DNA from: Gluconobacter sp. P1C6_b
GTDB lineage: Bacteria; Pseudomonadota; Alphaproteobacteria; Acetobacterales; Acetobacteraceae
Direction: 5' to 3'
Length of the DNA: 64,000 nucleotides
NCBI RefSeq assembly: GCF_018811945.1
Contig: NZ_JACRVU010000001.1
Location: 318,706-382,705 of the forward strand
Below the pieces are notes generated by a model. It had not been told where the DNA came from, did no database searches, and saw only the letters and a list, made by a program, of their open reading frames with translations. The translations under genes and the position numbers were made by a program. How positions within the stretch are numbered: position 1 is the stretch's first letter; the number at the start of each line of letters is the position of its first letter. Below are positions 53,112 through 61,215 of the stretch, piece by piece.

Positions 53112-54035
53112 ATGCCTGTCTTCTCACGCTTCCTGCGTTACTTTCTTGCCGTGGCCCAGCACGGATCGATCCGCCGGGCTTCCGAACATCTGCGCATCGC
53201 CGCCTCAGCCATCGACCGGCAGATCCTGCAGGGCGAGGAGTCTCTCGGCACGCCCCTGTTCGAACGTCTTCCCACCGGCCTGCGCCTGACAGCGACGGGT
53301 GAACTCCTCTACGCCCACGGCAAGCAGTGGTCGCGGGACCTGACCAATATGTGCGTCCAGATCGAGGACATGCGCGGCCTGCGCCGGGGCCAGGTGGACA
53401 TCGCCGTCCCCGACGCCCTGACCCGCGGGTTCCTGCCGCGTCTGCTGCGCGCCCTGCGAACCACCCATCCCGGCATCACCATCTGCACCCACGTCCTGGA
53501 TAACAGCCGCATCCAGGGCACTCTGATCGACGGGGCGGTCGATGTCGCCCTGCTGCTCAATCCGACCCATGCCCGCGGGCTTCTGGTCCGCGCCCACAAG
53601 GACTTTCCGCTGGGCTTCATCTGCCTGCCGAACCATCCCGTCGCCGAGCGCAAGAGTGCCCGCTTCAGTCTGGCCATGAACTACCCGATGATCATGCCCC
53701 AGGCCCCGCTTGCCCTGCAACGCCAGATCGAAATCCTTGAAATCGACAGCAATCTCGACATCCAGGCCGCCGCGACATCCGACAACATCCAGATGATCAA
53801 GTCCCTGGTCCGCGAAGGCGTCGGCCTCGGAATCCTCAGCGAACTCGACGTCATGGAAGAGATCACGCGCGGCGAACTGGCTTTCATTCCGATTTCCAAT
53901 CACGATCTTGCCCCCCTGACACTTGCCCTGTGCGTGGACCATTCCCGCCAGCTTTCGGGCGCTGCACGGCTTGTGATTTCCGAACTCGAAAAGGAGTTCC
54001 TGTCCCCTCTGGCCCAGTCCCAGCCCGCCCCCTGA
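53112..54035 (+). CDS. LysR-family regulator of the urate operon
   Basis: A 307-residue LysR-type regulator. The N-terminal winged helix-turn-helix contains FLAVAQHGSIRRASEHLRIAASAIDRQI, and the effector-binding domain follows with RRGQVDIAVPDAL. It is transcribed divergently from the urate operon with a 173-base gap, the normal arrangement for a LysR protein and its target. Urate or a downstream intermediate as inducer is inference. Confidence 0.9.
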   Translation: MPVFSRFLRYFLAVAQHGSIRRASEHLRIAASAIDRQILQGEESLGTPLFERLPTGLRLTATGELLYAHGKQWSRDLTNMCVQIEDMRGLRRGQVDIAVPDALTRGFLPRLLRALRTTHPGITICTHVLDNSRIQGTLIDGAVDVALLLNPTHARGLLVRAHKDFPLGFICLPNHPVAERKSARFSLAMNYPMIMPQAPLALQRQIEILEIDSNLDIQAAATSDNIQMIKSLVREGVGLGILSELDVMEEITRGELAFIPISNHDLAPLTLALCVDHSRQLSGAARLVISELEKEFLSPLAQSQPAP

Positions 54036-54042
54036 TCTCTGC

Positions 54043-54062
54043 GTCTATTGGGAGACATAGAC
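54043..54062. promoter_or_regulatory. Inverted repeat upstream of the third TonB receptor
   Basis: GTCTAT and ATAGAC flank eight bases. It begins eight bases after the LysR stop and 152 bases before the receptor start, so it could be an operator. No binding protein can be named. Confidence 0.35.
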
Positions 54063-54213
54063 TGTCACATTTTTGCACCACCCTAAAAACGGCAATGGCC
54101 TGCCCTGCATTTTATCTTTGGTGCGGATAGGCCATCCGTTTTACATCCACATTTCGAATAAATACCGTTCCCAAAGTGAACCTTTCGTTTCGACAGGACA
54201 GGAGCCCGGCAGC

Positions 54214-56541
54214 ATGAAAGACAACCGTTGGTCACCGGGCTATCGACGCCAGCTTCTTGCAGTAACCTGTCTCGCCGGCAGCGCCCTTGTTGCATTCGGC
54301 ACGGACGCGCGCGCCGCGCAGACCACGAAACACCCCGTTTCGCGTCATCATGCCCCCGTCCGCAGCACGGCCCGCAGCACCGCAGCGCCGAACCGGCCCG
54401 CAGCGGCACCGCGCCCGCATGCCCTTGATGCCTCCGCGGCCGAAACGGTCTCCGTCACCTCCTCGCGCCGCGCCCTGAACGGCGGAGGCGGCATGATGCG
54501 CGTCGAAACCGCGCCACATGCAGTGCAGACCGTCACGAAGGAATTCATCAACATGCGCGCGCCGACCAGCACGGCGCTTGACCTGATCCAGAACCTGCCG
54601 AGCCTCAACGTTACGACGCCGGATTCGTCAGGCATGGAAGGCGGACAGATCCAGTCCCGCGGCCTGACCGATCTGGACATGGGCCTGATGGTGGACGGCG
54701 CCCCCGCCGCCGCAGCCAAGTATCTGAGCGAAAACGTCGATTCCGAGAACCTTGAAAGCGTCAGCGTCACGCCGGGTTCCTCCGCAACGGATCTTCCCGT
54801 CATGTCGGCAGCCGGTGGCGTCATGGCCGAGGAAACCCGCACCCCCGCGCAGAAGCGCGGTGGCCTGATCGACTTCTCCTACGGCACCAACAACCTGTCG
54901 CGCGAGTTCATCCGCCTCGAATCAGGCGAAATCGGCCATAGCGGCGTGCGCGGCTATTTCTCCTTCTCCAACACGCATGCCCGGTCGTGGATGGGCGCTG
55001 GCATCAACCAGCGCAAGCACATCGATTTCGGCCTGCAGAAAGACTGGAAAAACGGCTCCAATGCCAAATTTTTCCTGTCCTGGAACTCCGCCGACTTCAT
55101 CATCGACAACTACCCGACCTCTGACCAGTTCTTCCGCTACAAGCATACCGGTCAGGGCTATGGCCGTACGAACGACAAGACGAGCAACAATTACTGGGGC
55201 AACAACAACGATCACTGGAACCAGATCTTCATCTCGGCTCCGGTCCATATTGCCCTGCCGTCCCGCCTGTCGCTCGACATCCACCCCTATTTCAGCTTCG
55301 GACAGGGCTGGGACGCGTCGCCGGATGGCACCACAACCGATTCAAACGGCGTAACACGGGGTCTGACCAGCTATTTCCTGCAGAACGAATACCGCTCGGT
55401 CGGTACGGTCGCGAAACTCAACTGGGAAATCGACCGTCACAACACGTTCTCGGTCGGCTACTGGTATGAAAACACCCAGACGATCCAGTCCTACCCCACC
55501 AGCTACCAGATGCCGGACGGCAATGCGCCGAGCCCGAACAACGCAGCCTATCTGATTTCTGCTGGCGACAAGCAGACGGCCGGTTACGAGATCCACTCGC
55601 TGTTCGTGCATGACACCGCCAAGTATTTCAACGATCACCTGACGGTGGATGCCGGCTTCAAGTTCGTCATGACGAACATCTGGAACAAGGACTATTACGG
55701 CCGCCAGGAAGGCAACCGCACGGCGCCGCTACCGCAGCTTTCGATCGGCTACCGCATCAACAACCACCATCAGATCTACCTGAACGTGGAAGGTGATTAC
55801 CGTCAGCCCAGCGCGGTCGATCTCGGCTGGCTGTACACCAGTGTTGCGATCCCCAAGAACCAGTATTCCATCAAGGAAGAACTCGGCTACCGCTATCATG
55901 ACGACCACATCATCGCGGACGTTGCCTTCTTCAACTACAACGTCACGAACCGCATCGTGGACCAGTATGTCGGCATGAACAGCTACAAGCCGTTCAATAT
56001 CGGCAGCCAGCAGATGCGCGGCTTTGACGTCATGGTCGCGGCACGACCGATCCATGGCTTCAGCCCCTACGCCTCGGTCGAATACCTGCACGCCACCCAG
56101 GACAGCAACGTTTTCGATCCGTATCTGAACACGATGCTGCATTCCAAAGGCACGCAGGCCGTCATGGCCCCGCATGTCATCGCGAATTTCGGCCTGACCT
56201 ATACCTATAAGGGCTTCTTCGCGAACGGCTCCGTCCACTACACCGGACCGCAGTCCGTCAGCATCGCCGGCGACCAGCGCATTCCGGGCTACGTCACCGA
56301 TACCCTCTCCATGGGCTATCACTTCAAGCCGTTCATGTTCGCGAAGTCCCCGACCTTCCGCCTGAACTTCACCAACCTGACCGGCTCCGTCGTCCGCACC
56401 GGCGCCATGGGCGCGGTCTACAGCGCCAAGGACCCGAGCACCGTCTACAGCGGGAACATGGCGTCCTATACCGGCTACGGAAACTCCTTCATGGTCGCTC
56501 CGCGCTTCACCATGACCGGAACGGTCTCCACCGCCTTCTGA
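54214..56541 (+). CDS. TonB-dependent outer-membrane receptor
   Basis: A 775-residue receptor. The signal peptide (QLLAVTCLAGSALVAFGTDARA) is followed by a basic, Ala/Pro-rich linker, the TonB-box-like ETVSVTS, a plug with VKEF/TKEFINMRAPTSTALDLIQ-type start and GGQIQSRGLTDLDMGLMVDG, and a barrel ending TMTGTVSTAF. The plug differs from the two other receptors here, so it is a different subfamily. ATG 54214 has AGGA upstream; the frame is open from 54073. A secreted cupin follows after 113 bases. Confidence 0.9.
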   Translation: MKDNRWSPGYRRQLLAVTCLAGSALVAFGTDARAAQTTKHPVSRHHAPVRSTARSTAAPNRPAAAPRPHALDASAAETVSVTSSRRALNGGGGMMRVETAPHAVQTVTKEFINMRAPTSTALDLIQNLPSLNVTTPDSSGMEGGQIQSRGLTDLDMGLMVDGAPAAAAKYLSENVDSENLESVSVTPGSSATDLPVMSAAGGVMAEETRTPAQKRGGLIDFSYGTNNLSREFIRLESGEIGHSGVRGYFSFSNTHARSWMGAGINQRKHIDFGLQKDWKNGSNAKFFLSWNSADFIIDNYPTSDQFFRYKHTGQGYGRTNDKTSNNYWGNNNDHWNQIFISAPVHIALPSRLSLDIHPYFSFGQGWDASPDGTTTDSNGVTRGLTSYFLQNEYRSVGTVAKLNWEIDRHNTFSVGYWYENTQTIQSYPTSYQMPDGNAPSPNNAAYLISAGDKQTAGYEIHSLFVHDTAKYFNDHLTVDAGFKFVMTNIWNKDYYGRQEGNRTAPLPQLSIGYRINNHHQIYLNVEGDYRQPSAVDLGWLYTSVAIPKNQYSIKEELGYRYHDDHIIADVAFFNYNVTNRIVDQYVGMNSYKPFNIGSQQMRGFDVMVAARPIHGFSPYASVEYLHATQDSNVFDPYLNTMLHSKGTQAVMAPHVIANFGLTYTYKGFFANGSVHYTGPQSVSIAGDQRIPGYVTDTLSMGYHFKPFMFAKSPTFRLNFTNLTGSVVRTGAMGAVYSAKDPSTVYSGNMASYTGYGNSFMVAPRFTMTGTVSTAF

Positions 56542-56654
56542 TCCTGTGGGACAGCAACCCACCGGTTCCTGTCCCTGCATTCCAAACCGGCTCTCCTCCA
56601 GCGCGTTGCCGCAAGACGGCACGCATACGCCCTTAAGGGACGGAGGAGACCCCC

Positions 56655-57185
56655 ATGCCCCCCGGCAATATTTCAAAAAAGCATTTCGCCAGTTCAGCCC
56701 TGCTGCTCTGCACCACGCTCATTGTGACATCGCACGCGCACAGCGCCCCGGTTCCGCCGGAACCCGCACCCAACCAGTCCGCCGTCACCATCATTCCGGG
56801 CTCGGACGCCGTAAAATGGCAGCCCGCGCCGCCCATGTTCCCGCATGGAACGAAAATGGCCATCCTGACCGGCGATACCAGCAAGCCGGGCCCGTTTACC
56901 CTCCGCGTCATGATGCCTTCGGGCTCGTTCATTCCGCCCCACACCCATAATCTGGACGAGATGCTCACCGTCATCAGCGGCAGTATCCAGCATTTCGTGG
57001 GACAGGATTTTTCCGCAGCACAGAAGCGCAATATGGGTCCGGGTGGTTTCGTGCATCTGCCGGTCAACGTCCCCCACGCCATCAAGGCCGGAAGCCAGGG
57101 CGCGGTTCTTCAGGTCTCGGGCACGGGGCCGTTCAGCATGACTTACGTGAACCCGCAGGACGATCCCCGCAACACGGGTCGCTGA
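56655..57185 (+). CDS. Secreted cupin-domain protein
   Basis: A 176-residue periplasmic protein with a signal peptide (SALLLCTTLIVTSHAHSA). The single cupin domain has metal-ligand motif 1 IPPHTHNLDEMLTVISGSIQ and motif 2 GFVHLPVNVPHAIKAG. The His/Glu ligands are kept, so a metal-dependent role is possible, but substrate and reaction are unknown. It may be co-transcribed with the TonB receptor. Confidence 0.85.
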   Translation: MPPGNISKKHFASSALLLCTTLIVTSHAHSAPVPPEPAPNQSAVTIIPGSDAVKWQPAPPMFPHGTKMAILTGDTSKPGPFTLRVMMPSGSFIPPHTHNLDEMLTVISGSIQHFVGQDFSAAQKRNMGPGGFVHLPVNVPHAIKAGSQGAVLQVSGTGPFSMTYVNPQDDPRNTGR

Positions 57186-57200
57186 AAACCGCGGGATATA

Positions 57201-57233
57201 AAAACCCTGCTCCCGAGCCGGGAACAGGGTTTT
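57201..57233. terminator. Bidirectional terminator between the cupin and dsbD genes
   Basis: AAAACCCTG-C-TCCC pairs with GGGA-A-CAGGGTTTT around GAGCC, with one internal mismatch. A and T runs on both sides allow termination for both convergent genes. Confidence 0.8.
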
Positions 57234-57256
57234 CAAAATTCAAAGAAGTAACGCGC

Positions 57257-59359
57257 TCATTTTCCAATCGTCGAGGTCACGATGCCAGGCGTCAGGATCT
57301 GCGGCAGCACCACACCGTCCTGATGCGGCGCGTAATACATGTAGAACGGTACGCCATCGCGCCCGTGGGCCTTGAGGAACGTCGCAATCGCGGCATTGCG
57401 GTTCGTCCAGTCACCCTTGAGGAATACGATCCCGCGGGACCGGAAGGCCTCCTGAACAGACGGCACATCCAGCGCCACACGCTCATTGACCATGCAGGTG
57501 ATGCACCAGGATGCCGTCATGTCGATGAACACCGGCTTGCCCTGCGCCCGAAGCTCCGCCAGACGCGCCTCGGAGAACGGCTCGACACCCGCTTCCGCTG
57601 CCCCAGCCGCCACGGGAGCAGGCGCGGCCCGCAGTCCCTGCGCCAGCGCAGCACCACACACCACGACGCACAGCGCTGCCACAACACGGCAGAACGCCAC
57701 CGTCCCACGCCCCCCTTCCAACATCGAACGCCGCTGGCCGACGCCATAGATCCAGCCTGCAAACCCGAGCAGGACAACGCCCCCGGCCGTCAGCGCCACA
57801 AACGTCACGCCCCGCTGGATCGCCGCGACCCAGAGCAACCACACACAGGTTGCGAACAGCGGGAATGCCAGAACCTGCTTGAGAATCCCCATCCAGGCTC
57901 CTGGCTTCGGCATGCGTGACGCCACGCCCGGAACGCCGGCCACCAGAATATAGGGAAACGCCAACCCGAGCCCCATCGACAGGAACACCAGAACGCCCAT
58001 CACCGGCGGCCCGCCCAGCGCCCCGGCGATAGCGACTCCCATGAACGGCGCCGTACAGGGCGTCGCCACGATGACCGCCAGCAGGCCCGTCATCATGTCA
58101 CCACCACGACCACTCCCGGTCTGGATCTGACCCAGACGCCCGGCGCTGACTTCAAACACACCCAGCAGATTCAGGCCCATCAGGAACAGCAGCCAGCAGA
58201 CCGCGACCACAAATCCCGGCGACTGGAACTGAAAGCCCCATCCCGCCGCAGACCCGGCCAGACGCAGCCCGATCATGACGATACCCAGAGCCGCAAATGC
58301 GCCCATCACCCCGATCGTATAGAACAGCGCGCTCTGAAGCTGCACACCCCGTCCCGCACCGCCCATTTTTGCCAGAGACAGCGCCTTCATCGCCAGAACC
58401 GGAAACACGCAGGGCATCAGGTTCAGGATCAGCCCGCCCACAAAGGCAAACAGCAGAACCCGCAGCCATCCCGCGCCCGTCGGCACCTCCGCACCCGATG
58501 CCTGACCTTGAGCCGAAGCATCCTGCACAGGCGCAGAAGCCGCTCCCCCAACCGGCCGCACCTCGATCTGCAACGGACTTTCCTGCCCCGCCGCATCCTT
58601 GAGTACGACCACACCCGCCAGCGGCCTGTCCCGATGCGCCGTTTTCAGGAACTTCAGCCCCAGCGTCAGCTGCCCGTCCGACACATGCAACGGCTGGTCC
58701 GCCACCTGATCGATCACGCCCCCATCCTGCGGCAGGAACCACGCCTGCGACACGGATGCCGCAGAGAGCCCCTTGCCCGACAGCGTCAGAACGCCATCAG
58801 CAGAAACACTGGCCGCAAACGGCGACGCCACCGGCATGGCCGCATCCGCTTTATGGAACAGGGCAGCCTGTGCCCCTTCCGGAGCGTCCTGAGCCGAAGC
58901 CGGCAGAGTCAGTGTAAAATCACCGCTTTCAGGAATGCAGACCTGCGCACAGACAAGCCACTCCCCATGCGCATGAAGCGTCGTGCCACCCGAACCCTTG
59001 AGAACCAGATCCTCCGGCAGCGTCACCTCGTTGACATAGGCGTAGGACATGAGGCCGCCCTCACTGATACGCACCGGCACCGGCCAGTGGATCGGACCAC
59101 CCTTGCCCGTCGCAGCGCCGTCCGCCGTCACATCCAGCGTCGGCGTGTCCCCGGCATCGCCCGGATTGATCCAGTACGTATGCCAGCCCGGCTTGAGCTG
59201 AAGCCGCAGTCCGACACGCAGATGCTGGTCCGGCCCGACCGCATCGCGATCCGTGACAAGGGTTGCGGTATCATTCCCGGACGTAACGGGCGCGCTCTCC
59301 GCTGCCAGCGCGGACGCAGACCCCAGACCAAGAAACCCTGCCAGAAGCAGGGCGGACAT
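57257..59359 (-). CDS. dsbD: Thiol:disulfide interchange protein, DsbD/ScsB type
   Basis: A roughly 700-residue membrane reductant conductor from cytoplasmic thioredoxin to the periplasm. The N-terminal periplasmic domain has a Cys pair in LVCAQVCIPESG. The membrane core has NLMPCVFPVLAMK and ATPCTAPFMG with the paired Cys of the DsbD core, and the C-terminal thioredoxin-like domain has WCITC. ATG 59359 gives MSALLLAGFLGLGSASALA as signal peptide; a TTG nine codons upstream could also serve. The N-terminal domain is more ScsB-like than E. coli DsbD, so copper-stress use is possible. Confidence 0.9.
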   Translation of the reverse strand: MSALLLAGFLGLGSASALAAESAPVTSGNDTATLVTDRDAVGPDQHLRVGLRLQLKPGWHTYWINPGDAGDTPTLDVTADGAATGKGGPIHWPVPVRISEGGLMSYAYVNEVTLPEDLVLKGSGGTTLHAHGEWLVCAQVCIPESGDFTLTLPASAQDAPEGAQAALFHKADAAMPVASPFAASVSADGVLTLSGKGLSAASVSQAWFLPQDGGVIDQVADQPLHVSDGQLTLGLKFLKTAHRDRPLAGVVVLKDAAGQESPLQIEVRPVGGAASAPVQDASAQGQASGAEVPTGAGWLRVLLFAFVGGLILNLMPCVFPVLAMKALSLAKMGGAGRGVQLQSALFYTIGVMGAFAALGIVMIGLRLAGSAAGWGFQFQSPGFVVAVCWLLFLMGLNLLGVFEVSAGRLGQIQTGSGRGGDMMTGLLAVIVATPCTAPFMGVAIAGALGGPPVMGVLVFLSMGLGLAFPYILVAGVPGVASRMPKPGAWMGILKQVLAFPLFATCVWLLWVAAIQRGVTFVALTAGGVVLLGFAGWIYGVGQRRSMLEGGRGTVAFCRVVAALCVVVCGAALAQGLRAAPAPVAAGAAEAGVEPFSEARLAELRAQGKPVFIDMTASWCITCMVNERVALDVPSVQEAFRSRGIVFLKGDWTNRNAAIATFLKAHGRDGVPFYMYYAPHQDGVVLPQILTPGIVTSTIGK

Positions 59360-59486
59360 GCTGAACACTCGATGCAAGACAGGCTCATTCCAACAATCAG
59401 GACAGAACCGCAACCATATCACTGACTGAAACGGAAAACAGGACCTTTACGGTAGTGAAACCGCAAATGCCCTGAAAAACCGTCCC

Positions 59487-60578
59487 TTACGGGATCAGCC
59501 GCTCCGCCCGCAGACGGGTGAACAGATCGGTGAAAGAGTCGGGCGTGTACTGGTAATCCACAAACCCGGCGAGGCGGCTCTTGCTCATATCCGTCACACA
59601 TTCCACCGGACGTCCGAGATCCGCATCCGTATGCCAGGCCGAGGCCAGCCGCCCGATCCGGCTCTCCGTCAGACCGTATTTCGCGGCAATCTGCTCCCAG
59701 AGTTCCGCATCGCCAGACAGCGTTTCCTCAAGCGAGGTGACATGGCCCGGATAGGGTGCGGCCTCGATCCCGAACCACGCTGCCAGACGCGGCCACAGCC
59801 ATTTCCAGCGTACCAGATCGCCATTCACAATATTAAACGCCTCGTTCCGACCCGCCGCATTTGTGGACGCCCAGAGCAGCTGCCGCGCCAGTTGCCGCGC
59901 ATCGGTCAGGTCGGTCAGGCCATCCCACTGCATAGGCGATCCCGGAAACACGAAGGGCCGCCCGGTCTCATGGCAGATCGTCGCATAGACCGCCAGCGTG
60001 CTTCCCATGTTCATCGCATTGCCGACCGCATAGCCGATCACCGTATGGGGACGATGCACGCTCCACGAAAAGCCATGTCGCTCAGCCGCTTCGTACAGTG
60101 CGTCTTCCTGATCGTAATAGAAGTTCCGCAGATCCAGCCGGGGCACTTCTTCCCGGAACGGCGTCACGGGCGGCTCTCCCGACGCATAAGCCTCGAACGG
60201 GCCGAGATAATGCTTCATGCCGGTCGTCAGCGCCGCATGAACCAGAAGCCCCGGCTCCGGCAGCGCCGCAAACAGATTGCGCACCATCGCCGCATTGACG
60301 CGGCAGTTCTCTTCCTCGGTCGCCTGACGCATCCAGGAGCAGAAGAAGACATGGCTCGGCCGCAGGTCCTTCAGCGCCCCGGCAAGCGACGATGGATCCA
60401 GCAGATCGGCCGCCACGGGCAGCACGCCCGCCACGTCATGACGCGGCCGACGCGCCAGACCATGCACCGTCCAGCCTTCAGCCACGAGACGCGCCGCAAG
60501 ATTCTGGCCGACGATACCCGTCGCCCCGACCACCAGGGCAGTCCGGCCTAGTGTGACAGCAGGAACAGAAGAGGTCAT
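59487..60578 (-). CDS. PRISE-type NADPH-dependent reductase (atypical SDR)
   Basis: A 363-residue extended SDR of the progesterone-5-beta-reductase/iridoid-synthase-like (PRISE) group. NADP binding: ALVVGATGIVGQNLAARL, then ARRPR. NFYYDQEDALYE carries the family Tyr in place of the normal YxxxK, and HRPHTVIGYA and AFNIVNGDLVRWKWLWPRLA follow. It probably reduces enone C=C bonds. ATG 60578 has GGAAAAAT upstream. It is divergent from an HxlR regulator, its likely controller. Confidence 0.9.
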   Translation of the reverse strand: MTSSVPAVTLGRTALVVGATGIVGQNLAARLVAEGWTVHGLARRPRHDVAGVLPVAADLLDPSSLAGALKDLRPSHVFFCSWMRQATEEENCRVNAAMVRNLFAALPEPGLLVHAALTTGMKHYLGPFEAYASGEPPVTPFREEVPRLDLRNFYYDQEDALYEAAERHGFSWSVHRPHTVIGYAVGNAMNMGSTLAVYATICHETGRPFVFPGSPMQWDGLTDLTDARQLARQLLWASTNAAGRNEAFNIVNGDLVRWKWLWPRLAAWFGIEAAPYPGHVTSLEETLSGDAELWEQIAAKYGLTESRIGRLASAWHTDADLGRPVECVTDMSKSRLAGFVDYQYTPDSFTDLFTRLRAERLIP

Positions 60579-60646
60579 GGGATTTTTCCTTTGCAGAAAA
60601 CGGGGTCTGCTCCACATCTGATACGACATCCCCATTTCCACCAGAC

Positions 60647-60681
60647 GGCACCTTTTCGTGCCCTGGTGACCAGAAGGTGCC
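60647..60681. promoter_or_regulatory. Nested inverted repeats between the reductase and HxlR genes
   Basis: Outer arms GGCACCTT (60647-60654) and AAGGTGCC (60674-60681) enclose a perfect 11-bp palindrome CTGGTGACCAG (60663-60673). It ends six bases before the HxlR start codon, so bound regulator would repress its own gene. Confidence 0.55.
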
Positions 60682-60687
60682 CACTCC

Positions 60688-61077
60688 ATGACATCGCCGC
60701 TGCCCGATCACTACCGTCAGGCACCCTTCGCCGAAGACTGTGCACCGCGCCGGATCCTGAGGCTTTTCAGCGGCAAATGGACCACCATGATCCTGCACAC
60801 ACTGCATCTTCTGGGCGGTACGGCCCGCCCCGGAAAGCTCCAGCGCAGCATTCCCGATCTGTCGAAAAAAATGATGACCCAGACTCTTCGTGATCTTGAA
60901 ACGCAGGGTCTTATCCGCCGCAACGTCCGGCAGATCATGCCACCGCATGTCGATTACAGCCTGACGGAACTCGGACAGACCTTCGTGGAGCCCGTTGAGC
61001 TTCTCTATCACTGGGCCATCCGTAACGCCGACGCCCTCGACCGGCTCGCACGGAACGAGATCCCCCCTTCCGAATGA
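60688..61077 (+). CDS. HxlR-family transcriptional regulator
   Basis: A 129-residue winged-helix regulator. FSGKWTTMILHTLHLLGGTARPG and LSKKMMTQTLRDLETQGLIRR with VDYSLTELGQ define the HxlR fold, which typically senses electrophiles or quinones. An N-terminal Cys (EDCAPRRI) sits at the position used for redox sensing in some members. Divergent from the PRISE reductase, it presumably controls it. Confidence 0.92.
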   Translation: MTSPLPDHYRQAPFAEDCAPRRILRLFSGKWTTMILHTLHLLGGTARPGKLQRSIPDLSKKMMTQTLRDLETQGLIRRNVRQIMPPHVDYSLTELGQTFVEPVELLYHWAIRNADALDRLARNEIPPSE

Positions 61078-61215
61078 AACACCCGCATGAAGAGGGTAGG
61101 ACAGGGCCGCCGCCCTGTGCCATGTTTACAGCACCAGACCGCCCCCGGCGGACCATCCCGTGCGGACACCGGACCGCGCGGCAGACCGCGTAATTTGCAA
61201 GGACTCATCAGACCG

